A stretch of 64,000 nt of DNA from Cinnamomum chago (GCA_038049695.1 CP142451.1:68526001-68590000); one strand, 5' to 3'. Shown: positions 47,884 through 60,642, numbered from the stretch's first letter. Numbers and translations: made by a program. Notes: generated by a model from the letters alone, not told the origin.

Positions 47884-48980
47884 GTAAGTTGATTTTCTAT
47901 TAGTTATGTAATCACATGTTTGGCTGCTCACCGCAGTGGGGCACTAGATTTATCAATTTGAATGCGTTTTCCTATCTGATTCTTGTTGTAGTTTCTCCAT
48001 TCCACATGAGGTTGGTGGGCAGATGGAATGGTTTGGTGAATAGATTTCTGATTTTATTTGTCTTAGCAGATGGGTCCTATTTGAGTGTTTCACAGAGATG
48101 GAAAAGTTGCTCTGGACTTGATGATGGAAGGGTGGTTTGTGTGGGCTGAGTGCTGAGATGAAGTTGATCAGAAGATGAGTGAAGTGGTTGGGCGTGCAGG
48201 TGGATTCGGACTCGAATTGGTAGAGCTGGGACGTATGATGATGGTTGCTTGGAGCAATTTCAAAGAGGGACTGGACTGGATTAAGTTTGTGCATGTGGGC
48301 AGGGGGTGTTGGGTGTAGGTTCGGTGGAGATGGTGATTTGCAGTAGCCGATTGGTTGCAAAAAAATTGACTTGGTGTTTGACTGGTTTTGGTTGGAAGGA
48401 ATGGGTTGCTGGCATATATGGCGTTTGGAATGCGTGCAGATGACTTCGGCCCTTCGGGGCGGATTTGGTCATTTGTTTGGATGGCTCAGAGGGAGATGAG
48501 GAATAAGGAGACGATCCTAAGATTGGGTGTGGATGGAGATGATGGAGTTGTGTGGGCTGGCTATTTGGTTGCAGTCGAGATGGTCTGGAGTCTGGACGTG
48601 AGGCTCTGTTCTCGGCTCGGGGCTCAGTTGGTGAAGAAAGACAAGTTTGTTTGACAAGGAGAGAGATAACTAGCAAGAGAGAGAGAGATCGTTAAAGAAG
48701 CATGAAGTCAAAATAAGAAGCGTGGATAAGGTTGTAAGAAGTGAATATGTATAGATTTTCAAATATGGTATGTTGTACATTTGGATGAGGTTGTTTCTCT
48801 CTAACAGTTGACTCAACTCTACACGAATTGGATAATATTAATTTTCATTTTGGTTGGATGTTGCCCTTTTCAATTATTGTATATTTTTGTGTTGATAGAT
48901 TTTTATTAATTAGATTAATTTTTTTTAATTGGAGACCTTCAGTGTAATGATTTATATATAGGAAAAAAAATTGATTAAAA
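47884..48980 (+). other. CACTA-2 interior right of the LRR exons
   Basis: A G-rich stretch (48000-48660) with several overlapping ORFs; none has a domain I recognise. It could be another captured fragment. Confidence 0.4.
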
Positions 48981-48989
48981 TATAAATAT

Positions 48990-49570
48990 TTTGCCGACCT
49001 AAAAGAAGTGCGGCAAAATTTTAAAAAAAAATTATATTCATGTTTTCCCGGCGCAAAAAAGCGCCGGCAAAAAATTTTCTAAAATAAATTTATGAAAAAT
49101 AAATATGTTTTCCCGGCGAAAAATAACGCCGGCAAAGAATTATAAATATTTATTATTTAAAATATAAACTTTTTACCCGCGAAAATAACGCCGGCAAATG
49201 TTTTTTAAAAATTTATTATTTTAAACATAACACTTTTCCCGGCGAAAATTAACGCCGGCAAAAGTTTTTAAAAATTTTTTTATTCAAAATATAGCCCTCT
49301 ACCGGCGAAAATAATGCCAGCAAAGCTTTTTTTAAAATTTATTATTTAAAACATGACACTTTTTTGCGGCGAAATAATAACTTTTCCCGGCGTTATTTTT
49401 CGCCGGTAATGTTAAACTTTTGCCGGCGCTTCCTGATTTCGCCGGCAAAAGGTTTTACTGGCACACTTTTCCCGGCGCTTTGCCGGCGCAACAAAAAACG
49501 CCGGTAAATGTTTTCTCCGGCGTTTTTTTGACCTTTGCCGGCGTTTTTTTAGCGCCGGGAAAAATGTAAA
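48990..49570. repeat. CACTA-2 right subterminal repeats
   Basis: Units of about 60-80 bp hold TTTTCCCGGCG, a short AT loop and CGCCGGCAAA. Each is a hairpin. At least eight occur. Confidence 0.88.
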
Positions 49571-49582
49571 TTGTTGTTTTTG

Positions 49583-50010
49583 TATTAGGATCTGTAAATC
49601 TACTTAGATCTGGTTGTGGGATTGGATTGACTGATTGGAAAGCCTTTAGAAGCTTGGATTTCTCTCTTTTTATCAATCTCCTTTGCAATTGAATCAGAGG
49701 CAAGTGTAAGATACCAATTTAGCATAGAATGCATGTTTTCCATCTTTAGATTTTGCAATTTCAATTCAATTGATGTTTGAATGCTTATATCTATCATTTG
49801 AGTATGTTTTCATGATTTTTGGCCATTGATGTATGAGTTGATCTCATTTGGAAGATCAATGGCCCAAGTGTGGATGGTTGGATGTATATTGAAGTGATTT
49901 TGATATTTGATGATGTTTCCATGATGAATGGATGAGATTGGATGTGATTTGGATGGAAATGGGATTGAAGGAGGATATTCTAAAAATCTGAATTTTGTTG
50001 CAGGCGTGTG
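49583..50010 (+). other. Tekay-like LTR sequence right of CACTA-2
   Basis: Non-coding LTR leader sequence that continues the CT-rich segment left of the CACTA. No gene was seen. Confidence 0.45.
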
Positions 50011-50014
50011 TACC

Positions 50015-50510
50015 CGGTCGACCAACCTGTAGTTCGGTCAACCGGTGACACTGAAATTTTAGAAAAACCAAGTCTCAGTTAATTTTCTGAGGACTCTCAA
50101 TCCAGTGCACCCGGTCGACGGGACCCTGTCCTCGGTCAACCGAATACACAGTAAATGCAGGGATTAACTGGGAGTTGGTATTTTCCCTCAAACCTTGAAA
50201 CCCAGTGTGCGCGGTCAACCGGACCTTGTCCTTTGTCAACCGAGCACAAATGATTTCCAGGGAAAAGACTAAGAGCTGGGACATCCATGTACTTCAGGAT
50301 TTTAGTGTGTGCGGTCAACCGCCCAAGCTAGGAGGCCGACTGGACACACAGAGGAGTTCTGTGATCAGGCCATGCCTGCCAAGTGACTGTCTACTATTTC
50401 CATTGTGCGCGATCAACCGACCAAGACAGGAGGTCGATCGGGCACACTGCACTGAATGTCAACCTGGGAGTCAACATCCTGACTTCCTAGTGTACTCGCC
50501 GGTCGACCGG
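50015..50510. repeat. Array of paired CGGTC(G/A)ACCG palindromes, about 98-bp period
   Basis: First motifs of the pairs are at 50015, 50112, 50212, 50312 and 50410, and a single motif is at 50500. Second motifs follow after 20, 21, 21, 21 and 21 bp. Each pair is bracketed by GTGT...ACAC-type inverted arms, giving imperfect hairpins of about 45 bp. Several motifs have GTCGAC changed to GTCAAC. Confidence 0.85.
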
Positions 50511-50519
50511 ATACATTGT

Positions 50520-52263
50520 GTTTAGTGATTTTTCAATTTTCATTATCCGAGGTTATGATTTATTGTGGGGCCCATGGACCATCCAAATAGACTTCCATTG
50601 ATGTGCCAACCATGAGTCAATGGTGAGGCTCAGCCTTGACTCATGGGGACCACCGAGTAGGGTCTAGGGTGTGGATTTGATGATGATTCGATCCTCAAAC
50701 GTCGTCGAAGATGCCCGTAACTTCTGGACCACCAAACACAATGGATCTGAGACTTCATTTAAAGGTCAAATTAACTGATATGGACAAAGACCTGAAAGTG
50801 GACCATTACTTAGAATGGACTTTCGATATTCCCCGTTTATTCTCTTACCTTGGAAGTTTATTTCACTTAATCCATTACTGTCACCCATTTATCTTTATTA
50901 TTGTTTATACCTATTAATTAAATGAAAATTGAATGACCTGGACCTAGGATTACTTAGAGGTGACCCGGTGATGTGATTAGGTGATTAATGACCCATGTTT
51001 GTGTCTAGACGGGCCTATAATGGGAGGTGTGATACCCTAGGATGAAGAGGTTGGTTGTGATGGACTTGGGACTCGTTGTGGATGAGATGGACTGACTATT
51101 ATTGGAAATGAAATTGTTATCTCACTTGGACTGTTTTAGACTAAGGCCATGGTTTTGGTAGCCCTTGGTATGGATCCAATGTTGTACTTGGACTTGGATT
51201 GTGCTCCATAGATTGAACTGGTACTTCGACCTCTTAGGGACTTGTTAGGACCTTACTCACGCAAGGCAAGCCTAGACAGACACAGACCTGTATTGTTTCT
51301 TTGAGTCGGCAGTAACATTCACTCAGTTGTCTTAAGCTCAGCCTTTGGGCTGATCATCACTGGTAGGAGCTATTATGAGTATTGAGTGAGCTATCATGAT
51401 GAGCTATGTTTAGACAGACGGTGTGATACTTGGTCCAGTCTTCTGAGTGTTAAGTGATGAGTGTTGAATGTTGAGATGGATCAGTGTTATTTGCGGGGCT
51501 CGTCATTCCCCAACGATGTTACTTTTCCCACTACGACTGTGTTAAGTTTGGGAGGGTCGCGTCATAATGTCCCGCAATATCTAGCTTGTGTGAATGTGCC
51601 ACTTTGATGTCTGTTAGACTAGATGACTTATTTTTCCTGATTCTAACTCCATACTTGCTTAATTGACTAGCTTTTGTATTATTGTTAATCTCATTGATTA
51701 TGCGATCGTCTATACTCTTTTGATGCATACGTCCTATATTACTTATATATTGTGCATTTTCAGATCTTTGGATCTGACCCATTCTTGGTGCTTAGGTATT
51801 GACCCTGACTATGAGGACAACACGCTCGTCGAATCGCTCGTAGCCGGTGACTACGGTTGGGGACCAGCTGACCAAGAGGTCGAGCTAGATGATGGAGTAC
51901 CTACACCGACGGTGTGGGAGTATATTCTCTTTGGGTTTTGAGTGATTTGTATTGTGAGTAGGGAGGTAGTCTGTTATGTATAAACTTTTGTTAAACATAT
52001 TTGAGTTTTTAGGCTGGACTTCAACCCTGCTACACTTGATTCATATTATATGATACATTTTGCTTCCGCTATTATTACATTTGCTTCCGCTATATTTTAT
52101 ATGCTTCCGCAATTCAACCATTGATTTTATATTGTTAAAAAAAGTTTTAAATTTGACCTCATTGCAGACCTACGATCTTGTAAGATCTTGGATTTTCTGG
52201 GAAGTAGCGCCAACTTTGGGTACCTTGACGGTTATCTCGGTATTCAGAGTTGGGGCATTATAC
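50520..52263 (+). other. Right part of the Tekay-like LTR
   Basis: Non-coding LTR sequence. A short acidic ORF at 51663-51941 is typical of Del/Tekay LTRs and is probably not a gene. Confidence 0.4.
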
Positions 52264-52309
52264 AGCGGACGTGAGAGTCCGCGGGGTCCAACCCTTTCAT
52301 GACCGGAGA

Positions 52310-54902
52310 CAAAGCGAACAACAACTTTTTGGAATTAACAAGAGGTGATCCGTAGATCCACCTTCACAAGTAGAGAAGGAAATCAACTTTTTTCTAGTTT
52401 TCATTGCACATATATTTAAGAAAAGAGACATGGTTTGTTTTGGATGCCATGAAAGGAGATTTTCATTTGTTTTGCCATGAAAGGCGATTTACAATTCTTA
52501 TAAAAAAGGAAAGACAAGAGTTGTGATTTTTATGTCTCTTTAAACAATACAAAACACAATGAAAAAAATAAGAAAAGGGGATCTAACTTCTCAAGAGATT
52601 GTGGGGTCTCGTTCAGATTGACGGTGGCAGGTCGTGTGTGGACTTCACCATTATCTTTCAGATGAAAACAGATGATGCTTTTGATTCGCTTGGCTCGGCT
52701 TAAACCAAAGATCTTTAGAGGATAAAGACCAAGAGGAGGTCCTATATCCAATAAAGAGCTAAATGGGCTCAAAAGTCACATCTAAGCCATGAAGACAGAA
52801 GGAGAAGGCCTTGGGGGGGGGGGGGTGATCCCAAAGAGACTTTGATCACCTTGTAGTGGTGGTTGGTGCAGGACTTCTTCAATAGAGGAGAGGTTGTTGT
52901 TGGAGTATTGTGGCAACGTTGCAAAGTTTTTTTCTAAGAATTGCATGGTGTCTATGTATGGATTTTCCGGTCTCAGCGTATGGATTTTTTCGATCCTTGA
53001 AATGGTGGAAATGGCCTCCTTTTTATAGGCTTTTGGTGGCCATGAGGAGAGTTTATGATCTTTAAATGTATTAATTGCATTAATGCTCCATGATAGGAGG
53101 AGTTACAAGTTTTTAATTTGTATTTTTGTAACTCATTTTTCTTGGCTTTTGATTGGCCGTTGGAGAATAATGAGCTTTTAATTGCCTTTAAGCTCCATGA
53201 TGGGAGGAGTTACAGGGTTTAATGCCATGATTGCACGTGACTTGTAACTCTCATTCCTTGGCTTTTGATTGGGCAATCCAAAATAATGAGTAAATGACCA
53301 TATTAATTTTTCATAAAACGGGTTGTCAACTGCATTAAGTGGTTGCCAGAGCATTTGAAGAGTCGCGGACTGCACCACGTCTTTTGGAATTCTACCCGCG
53401 ATGTAGGAAGCTTTGATTGCCGATGGATTTTCATGCTGATTGTTGTCGAATGATCATGTAATTCTAGACATTAACTGCTACCAGTGGACCGGTACCATCT
53501 GTCCTGTCGATTTCTCGATCGATTGGATAGAAAGTGTGCTTTTTTGGTCGGCCGATTGGCGATTTGGGAGTGTTCGATGACGAACAGATGATTGTGACGG
53601 CGAATCTGTCATGTTGACAAAGATCATCGGATTCTGTGCCCTGAAAATCAGATTTTTGGAAAATGACAGATGCCAAACATCTCGGAAAGCGAAAAGGGAC
53701 CCAAAAATGGGTTTTCGGGCCGACGACCATGGGGACTTTTGGTCCTTCGGTCGCCGATTTTTGGCCGTTTTACGGTTTTTTCTTATTCTTTCTTCTTCGG
53801 TATTTTTCCTGATATTTTTATACATGTTTTACCTGATTTCCCTGCAGAAAACTTGACGAGAAACCTTGCATATCAGAGCGCAAAGTCTCTGATTTTCCGG
53901 GAAAGCCGAAGACGTCGCACAGAGTTGTTAATTTACCACCAGAAGCCGAAACTTGGTCAAACGATGTCGGAATGACCTGAAATTGAGGTGAAACCTCCTG
54001 AGCAATAATTAAGACCAACCATAGGATTTTTCTTGAGTTTTAAAGCCGTGTGGGGTCTTGTCGCCAGTAGACTCGATTTTGTCGCGATGAAGATGTCGCG
54101 TTCTGATGTACAGTCAACCGATGTCCGATTGACTTGAAATTTGACAGGGAGCCTAACGGAGTCATTTTAAGATGATCCATTAGCTCCGATTTGGAAATCA
54201 TGGTCATGAGGGGCTCCGCCGCCGAGAGGCCTGTTTTAGCTTTCGAGAGTCAAAGTTTGGTCAAATGTTGTCGAAATGACCTGAAACTTGACATGTAGCC
54301 CTTTGGAAGTATTTTGAAATCACCCATGTGCTCTATTTTATGAGTGATGGCCTCGGTGGTTCTCGTTATCTAGAGGCTTGATTTTGCTGCTTGAGGGTTG
54401 ATGTAGGGTCAAACATTGTTGGTTCGACTTGAAACTTGTTATATAGCATTTTAAAAGTATTTTGAGATCATCCATAGGCTCTGATCAAAGATCTAATGTC
54501 TTCAACTCTATCACCACCGGGAGAGCTGACTTTGCTGCGACTGTTTCCTATTTGGGCCAAACGGTGTCGGAATGACCTGAAATTTGATGTAATGCCTTTT
54601 AGTGGCATTTTGAGGCCAACTGTGTACTCTATTTTGTAAATTAGGGTTTCCAGCTTCATCGCCGCTAGGAGCTCCGGGTCAGCTGTTGGAAGAGTGAAGT
54701 TAGGCCAAATAATGTTGAAATGGCCTGAAACTTCACGTGTACTCTTCTTTTGGTTGTTTTGAAGGATCTTGCAGTTTTTGTTTGATTCTGACAAGATTTG
54801 ATGCTTGAAGTAGCATTGCATGTTTGTGGTAGGATGCGACTTCATGTAGCTTCTTCATGTTGAAAGTATATGATAGCCAAAGTGACATTTTTTCTGTCAA
54901 TA
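52310..54902 (-). mobile_element. Tat-lineage LTR, copy C, inverted
   Basis: On the minus strand it starts TATTGACAGAAAAAATGTCAC (TGTTGACACC in the other copies) and follows LTRs A and B to TTAATTCCAA near 52330. GGAGA occurs at 52305-52309 and 54903-54907 and may be the target duplication, which puts the border at 52310. No polypurine tract or internal region is attached, so it is likely a solo LTR. A TATA box lies near 53030 on the minus strand. Confidence 0.75.
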
Positions 54903-55312
54903 GGAGAGGGAGAGAGAAGGCCTCTCTCTGACCCCCTTCAACCCATTTTGGGGCCAACCCAACAACCATAGAAGGCCTTTTATTAGCCAAAAAAAAATCT
55001 AAAAAACTACAGCAAAACATGAGAGAGTGATGGAGAGGGAGAGCGAAGGAGGGAGAGCATACTGTGAGTGAGAAGAGAGTGACGGGGAAGAAAATAAACG
55101 GGAGGAAGTGGGTGTAAAGAGAAAAGAAGGAGTTGAGGTTACTGTAGTTTAGGTATTATGGGGGGCATGTAGATAGAAAATTTTGTAATCTTTAAATTTA
55201 GTGGTGGGTATAGAGAGAAAGAGGGTGTGCAAAGAGAAATGAGGGGTGCATTTAGAATCTCCCATCCTTGTAATCACTTCATCCATTCTTCCATAAGCCT
55301 CTGACAATAAAT

Positions 55313-57026
55313 TGTTAGATTGTATGGACTCAATCCATCAGATAATATAATAAATTGATTAATTTCTTTATTTATCAATAAAATCATGCTTTCCTTTCAT
55401 GAGATGAATGATGCTTTTATTACTTAATGCACATGACCAATACATATGACATGATGGTTCATGAGTTGAACCGGGTCCCATTAGTATATTAGATGTGATA
55501 TATGTATATGGATGAGATCCACATACGGGAGACATGTGTCACAAATCTTATACTTAAATATCTTCACAACCAGTGATGAAACTAGGCATCTCATCGAATA
55601 AGGTTGCAACACTTTGATCACTATGAGATAATGTGATTTGTCTCGATCATCAGAATGTAAGATTTTGGATCATGGTGCTGGTACATTGGATATATTAAAG
55701 GACCATGAGAAGCACCTTATGAAATACTATCTCAACTTTAGGATCTGCTCTCATAATTCCCTAGCAATATGTTCTCAATCATGAGACATTGATGAACTCA
55801 AGTTTCTATCTATTCATTTGCTTTGATTCACCAATGAGTGAGGCCAACTGTAGGTCAATACCTTAGTGTCTTGGGTTTGTGGTAGTAGTCCTGTGAGAAC
55901 ATCCAATAATCAAGATGGAATCTATCTATATTATCCCCTTGTGCCAATTAATGGATTTGTCATTAGTAAGTGCGCACCCATCTCGATTAAGAGTTAATTG
56001 GATGGTACCGATGATCACTGTGATTAATTGGGGCTCAAGGATAATAAGATGTGGATCTAAGATTGGATGAGACAAATTTATTCAAATTGATCCATGGATA
56101 TTGATAGAGGGGCCTACTTGTGGTAATCGGGAAGTTTAGGGTCTTCATTGTAATTTATTCCAAAGAATGGAGTGCAATTGCATTTATATAGTGGTGTTAT
56201 TTGAAATTAACCGTGGACCCGAATTGCTCATGAGATGTGGGGTCGCGGTGTCCCATTTGGAGCCAGCTTTCTATGGAATCCCTAGTGGTCCCCACGCTAG
56301 CCCAAGTTATTAGAAAAATACTAATCCTATTTGAACTCCAAAAGGAATGAATTAGAAAGTTACTATTTCTATATGAAGTAGGACTTCTAATAGTGGTAGT
56401 AGTAAACTTACTAATTATTATGGAAGTGAAACTTCTATAGTAATTAGAAAGGGGAGAAAGTTGCTAATTGTTTTGGAAGTGGAACTTCTATTTCAATTAG
56501 GAAAAGAGGAGGTATGAAAGGTTATAAAAGGAGGAGATTTCCCCTTGGACAGCCAGCAATAGGAGAAAAACGTTCAGCCCCTTTTTGTGTGCAATTGTTG
56601 CACATCTCTCTCATCTCTTTCTCTTCTAGTTCATTGAAGTTTCTAGTAGGGTTTTCTCTTGAAGTTTTCACCAATCTTCTTGAGAAAAGACATCTAATAG
56701 CGGGTCATAGCGTAGAAGACAACAAGGTCTTGGAGATCTTAATTTGTTTAAAAAAGAGTTCTTGTTTAAGCTAATAGTCTTCTTCTCCATTAGAGTACTA
56801 CCGGGCTCCAAAGGTATAATCTGCTTCTCTATTTGTTGTGTATTATTTTGGTTGCTTGGTGTTGTTGATTTCTATATTTTAGATAGGTTTTATTGCTGTA
56901 CATGATTGATGAGATGGAGGGATTGCGTCCTGGATATGATTTATGGCCTTATGGGCACTTGATCCCTGAGTCAAATGGGTCAAAAAGTTTTGAAAATCTT
57001 TCCACAAGGCCCACCTACTTCCAACA
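55313..57026 (+). mobile_element. Solo LTR, 1.71 kb, sister of the LTR at 7644-9318
   Basis: It starts TGTTAGATTGTATGG and ends CCTACTTCCAACA. Flanking 5-mers are TAAAT and GAAAT (four of five match). A TATA box TATAAAAG lies at 56523-56530. The ORF at 56514-56774 is LTR sequence. Confidence 0.85.
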
Positions 57027-57031
57027 GAAAT

Positions 57032-58822
57032 AAGTCATAAGTGAAGGAGTCATGGGTCCATGTCTCCTATACCAAAGAGAAAATAAATAATTTAATATCT
57101 TTTTAAAATGAAAATTTATGAACACCTTATCGGGCTGGATCCGGCTGCATTTTGATGTTTATGGACGGAACCTGCGTCAAACTTTCTGATCCAATACTCA
57201 AATAGTTGCTTAGTCTGGCTAAACATCTTTAGCACAAAGGTATTTTCAGATCTTGCAAATGGGCTCATTTGGGTCTTCCTATCAGCCCACATTACTAGAC
57301 GGGCCAGGCTATTGGCAGTTGCATCTTGACCATGGAAGGGGAGCTTTCACTTTCGTAGCTACTCTGATTGGGATGGATGACTAAACTGGAGATGAAGTCA
57401 GATATACTCAATCCTGACTTTACATGTGGCCAATATGGATTGGGGATCCGGTGTAGGTTGTTGTTACATTGACCCTGGGGAAGTTATTCTCATTTTTTTT
57501 TTAATTTCTATTGCGTCATGAGCTCAACAGTTGAACCAATTCTGACCTAACTGTCCAATAAAAAAGCTGAGCCTATAGATTAAATTTCAAAGCAATGAGA
57601 AGTATTAGACCAAAGGCAAGTTGCTTAGTGGGGTTGAAAACATCACATTCCGGTCAGATTGGTGGATCAGGAATCAGAGTACAATGAGCTAGTTTTTTCT
57701 TTACTGGAACTCAAATTCTTGTATCAAGAATTTCTAAATTCTCGGACACGGCAGTGGAATTCTTGAATCCTCCGTGCTAGTTGAGTATCCAGAAATTCCA
57801 CCAAGAAATAAAGGGGCTAGAATTCATGTAATTTCTGAAACTCCAAAGGACATTTGAGACCTTTTAGAGGTGGTTGGAATTTTGGAACTCATGTGAAAAA
57901 ACCAGGAGACAAACCATCACATCATATCATGAATTCCCAAACACACCAAATTCTTGTGGAAATTCTAATAAAAAATGGGCATATGAAACCTCAGCCTGGG
58001 CAAATGGGCAATCATTGTTCTCTAGACTATGACATAGAGGGTCGATTTTTGATGGGTTGCAATATGAAATGTTGTGCACAAATTGCGTTTATGATTCAAT
58101 TCATCAATGGATTAATATCTATATCCTCTCGAATTTGGCCCAAAGGGTCCATTTGTTTGCATGGAGTTGAATTCCTTGAAATTTTGAAAAATGTATTCCA
58201 ATAAAAATTGTTAACCTTAAAGAAACAAAGGTAAAAATTCATGCCATCATGGTCCTAGTAAATCAAACCTTAGAAAAGTCAGTTTCGAATCCGTGTCTCC
58301 ATGGTATATCATTCACCATTCATTTCTTCCAGCCAAAGGGGCCCTAAATCTTAATTGGATATGTTAAAGAACTCAAGTAGCTAGTACTTAAAACCACAAA
58401 AGAAAATCCTCCAACAATAATTCATAAAAATACATTAGGAAATCTGGGGCTGACTTTTTGACATGGAACCGAATTCCTATAAGTTTTAAGAAATATATTC
58501 CTGATCGAACATAAAATTGAAGAAAGTAAAACAAAGATCCATAAATGACCATCAAATGATTTCTTTGACTAAAAATGAATTAAGGGGAGAAGGAAAATGA
58601 ATATCCAGCATCAGAATAGTAGAGGGTTGATCCCTTGTGCAAGGCCTATCAATCCACCCCTATGAAAACAAGGCCTCGCCCAACCCAACCCTCATAAAGC
58701 CCTTAAACTGAGGGATTTTATTTTCTTAAAAAGCCCTAGGGCTGAGCTTGGACAAAATCTCATAGGCCCACTATTTTTGAGAGCTGGGCTTGGACGATAC
58801 CGGGCCCGGCCCATCTATTTTT

Positions 58823-58854
<32 letters not shown>
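57032..58854. other. Unassigned non-coding DNA
   Basis: No gene recognised. Phrases such as TTTGCATGGAGTTGAATTCC (58155) and TTTTGACATGGAACCGAATTCC (58456) recur and hint at a diverged repeat. A TA run lies at 58826-58854. Confidence 0.45.
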
Positions 58855-58856
<2 letters not shown>

Positions 58857-59007
58857 GAGGTGCTCTTGTGAGAGACACTCTCGCCTTACTATGAGAGATA
58901 AGGTGGGGTCTCTCACATCCATATCCAATGTCAACAACTTAAATGTGAGGACCCCTACCTTTATCTCTCATAGTAAGGTGAGAGTGTCTCTTACAAGAGC
59001 ACCTCCC
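58855..59007. mobile_element. Foldback MITE, 153 bp
   Basis: It starts GGGAGGTGCTCTTGTGAGAG and ends CTCTTACAAGAGCACCTCCC. The two arms pair over about 70 bases. TATATATATA lies on both sides, so the target duplication cannot be measured. The sister copy is at 26829-26965. Confidence 0.88.
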
Positions 59008-59540
59008 TATATATATATATATGTCAATATGATATACAAATAAATGGGTCTATTCCAAAAGGCCCACGCATTGTGCAAACTAATGGAATATACCAAGCAA
59101 GACTTTATTTTATTGTAGAAAAACAAAGAAATAAGTTCCTGCAAACCAAAAATTATAAAATCGGGGTAATTTTTTCCTAAAGTCTTTCAATAGTCAATAC
59201 CCTTTCGATTAGAGTAAGTAATAAACCCCATTGTAATCTCCAAAATTTTTGCTCCTATATTTTAGCTGTTGTAATTAGAGTTCTAAGCATCTTGAAGATT
59301 TACTAGGACAACCAACACTTCCTCAAGTTTGTGTGCAGTTGTGTGTTGAGAAACATAGTGATAGTGATGCACCATATGATCTATTAGATATATTTATTAT
59401 TAGATTTTGAATATATTATTATGCACCAGATGCACCACATTTATATTTTTTTTATATGAAAAATATTTTCAAGTCTGCCATTGGCCAATTGAATTAAAAG
59501 AAAAAATAATACCTCTAACATGTTTCTTGTTGCAAGCCTT
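59008..59540. other. Unassigned AT-rich DNA
   Basis: No gene or repeat recognised; it borders the Copia LTR. Confidence 0.4.
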
Positions 59541-59812
59541 TGAAAGTCCTTGGGATCCTAACCCTAGAGGGGGGGGGGGGGGGGAGGTGAATAGGGTGAG
59601 CTACAATTATGACCAATTTAGACAAATTTTAATTCTTAACATAAACTAGTCACATGTGATGATATTAACCAAACAAGATGCGGAAGCTAATATAAACAAT
59701 CACCACAAAAGCAAGCACCACAACACCAAGGTTTATAGTGGTTCGGCCTCAATGCCTACATCCACTACGGGCTTGTGATCTAATCACCCCACCGGATTTC
59801 CACTATTTATGC

Positions 59813-60015
59813 TTTTTACTAGGCTAAGCAATAACCCTTACAATGTTGTTTTTCTAGGCTAAACAACAACCTCTCAATGTGCTTTTCTAGGCTAAGCAAT
59901 AACCTTTACAAAATGCTTTTCTTAGGCTAAGCAATAACCTTACAATATGCTTTTCTTAGGCTAAGCAATAACCTTACAAGATGCTTTTCTTAGGCTAAGC
60001 AATAACCTTTACAAA
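59813..60015. repeat. Tandem hairpin repeat, about six units of 35-42 bp
   Basis: Units read TGCTTTTCTTAGGCTAAGCA then ATAACCTTACAA. The TTAGGCTAA core is nearly palindromic. The sister LTR at 10812-10900 has only two related units. Confidence 0.8.
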
Positions 60016-60642
60016 TCAAGATTTCTCTAAGAAGGTGTCTCTACAAAAGATCACTATAAGAGATACAATTTAAGCACAATGGAATTGCCTCTAAATAGGC
60101 TTATATGAAAGTGAAATTCCAATTACAATCATACACTAAATGAGCTAAAGTGTGTGCACAAGTGTATGAATGCTTTTCTTCAATCAAATTCAACAATGAA
60201 GCTCTTAAATGAATGCATGATGCATTTTAAAATCAAAGCTTATAAAATGATGATTGAAGAGAAAACTAATCACATAAAAGATTCAAACAACTTTGGAGAA
60301 ATGAAACAAACAAGTTGTATGAATGTTAAAGTCTAAGAACACATGTGATTAGAATAAGAGTGATTGCAAACCATTCTAATATACCAATGAAGATAATGAG
60401 TTTGCAAAACAACTCTTTAAAAGCTAGAAATCATGCATAAATGAAAACACAAAGATTTAAACATGCATTGATTCTACTTTTAATGGAAATCAAAATGATA
60501 AGTAAGATGTACCTTTTTAAAACTCAAGCATTTGATTTCCAAATAGCCCTCTAGCCTTTCCAACTTCTTCCCCTTTCCTTGGCTCCAAAATGGTCTCAAA
60601 AGTTCATGTATCAAGCCTTGAAAAAGGTTGGAAATGAATGGA

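Larger units (their letters stand above)
42984..49582. mobile_element. CACTA-2: second gene-carrying CACTA transposon, 6.6 kb
   Basis: The left end is CACTACAACAATTTACATTTTTCCCGGCG. The right end is its complement through CGCCGGGAAAAATGTAAATTGTTG, after which the final TAGTG is changed to about TTTTTG. Both flanks hold dense CCGGCG/CGCCGG motifs. The 3-bp flanks are TCT and TAT, so the duplication is imperfect. It is a different family from CACTA-1. No transposase was recognised. It carries exons of an LRR receptor kinase on the plus strand. Confidence 0.85.
42324..52263 (+). mobile_element. Tekay/Del-like LTR split by CACTA-2
   Basis: The sequence from about 42324 (TGTGTGAGGCCCCAC) to 52263 (GGGGCATTATACA), minus the CACTA at 42984-49582, is about 3.3 kb, the size of Tekay/Del LTRs. 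A TATA box at 42685 is followed by a CT-rich leader with AAACCCTAG. The right part has the acidic pseudo-coding stretch near 51800-51900 and TTGCTTCCGCTAT repeats near 52060-52110 that I associate with this group. No primer-binding site or target duplication was found, so it may be a solo LTR. A second possible LTR start, TGTGATACCC at 51029, remains open. Confidence 0.45.
41693..55263. mobile_element. Candidate Mutator-like element with nested insertions
   Basis: The left end GGGAGCTTCTAAATGCACC, a C run, then CATTTCTCTTTGCACACCC is mirrored at the right end (complement GGGAGATTCTAAATGCACC, then CATTTCTCTTTGCACACCC). The ends face inward. Flanking 9-mers are CTGATTGTA and ATCCTTGTA (six of nine match). 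Removing the inner LTRs and CACTA-2 leaves about 1 kb, a normal size for a non-autonomous MULE. A pyrimidine-rich leader and a short ATG frame (42054-42107) lie in the left arm. It could instead be two separate copies, each with one recognisable end. Confidence 0.5.

Noticed and set aside
48281..48676. ORFs on both strands in the G-rich part of CACTA-2
   Set aside because: No domain recognised and no splice context; possibly a captured fragment but unsupported.
50015..50510. CRISPR-like periodic palindromes
   Set aside because: Repeats are short degenerate pairs inside an LTR-like region in a plant genome.
51663..51941. 92-aa acidic ORF as a gene
   Set aside because: It falls in an LTR-like region where this kind of acidic pseudo-coding stretch is common.
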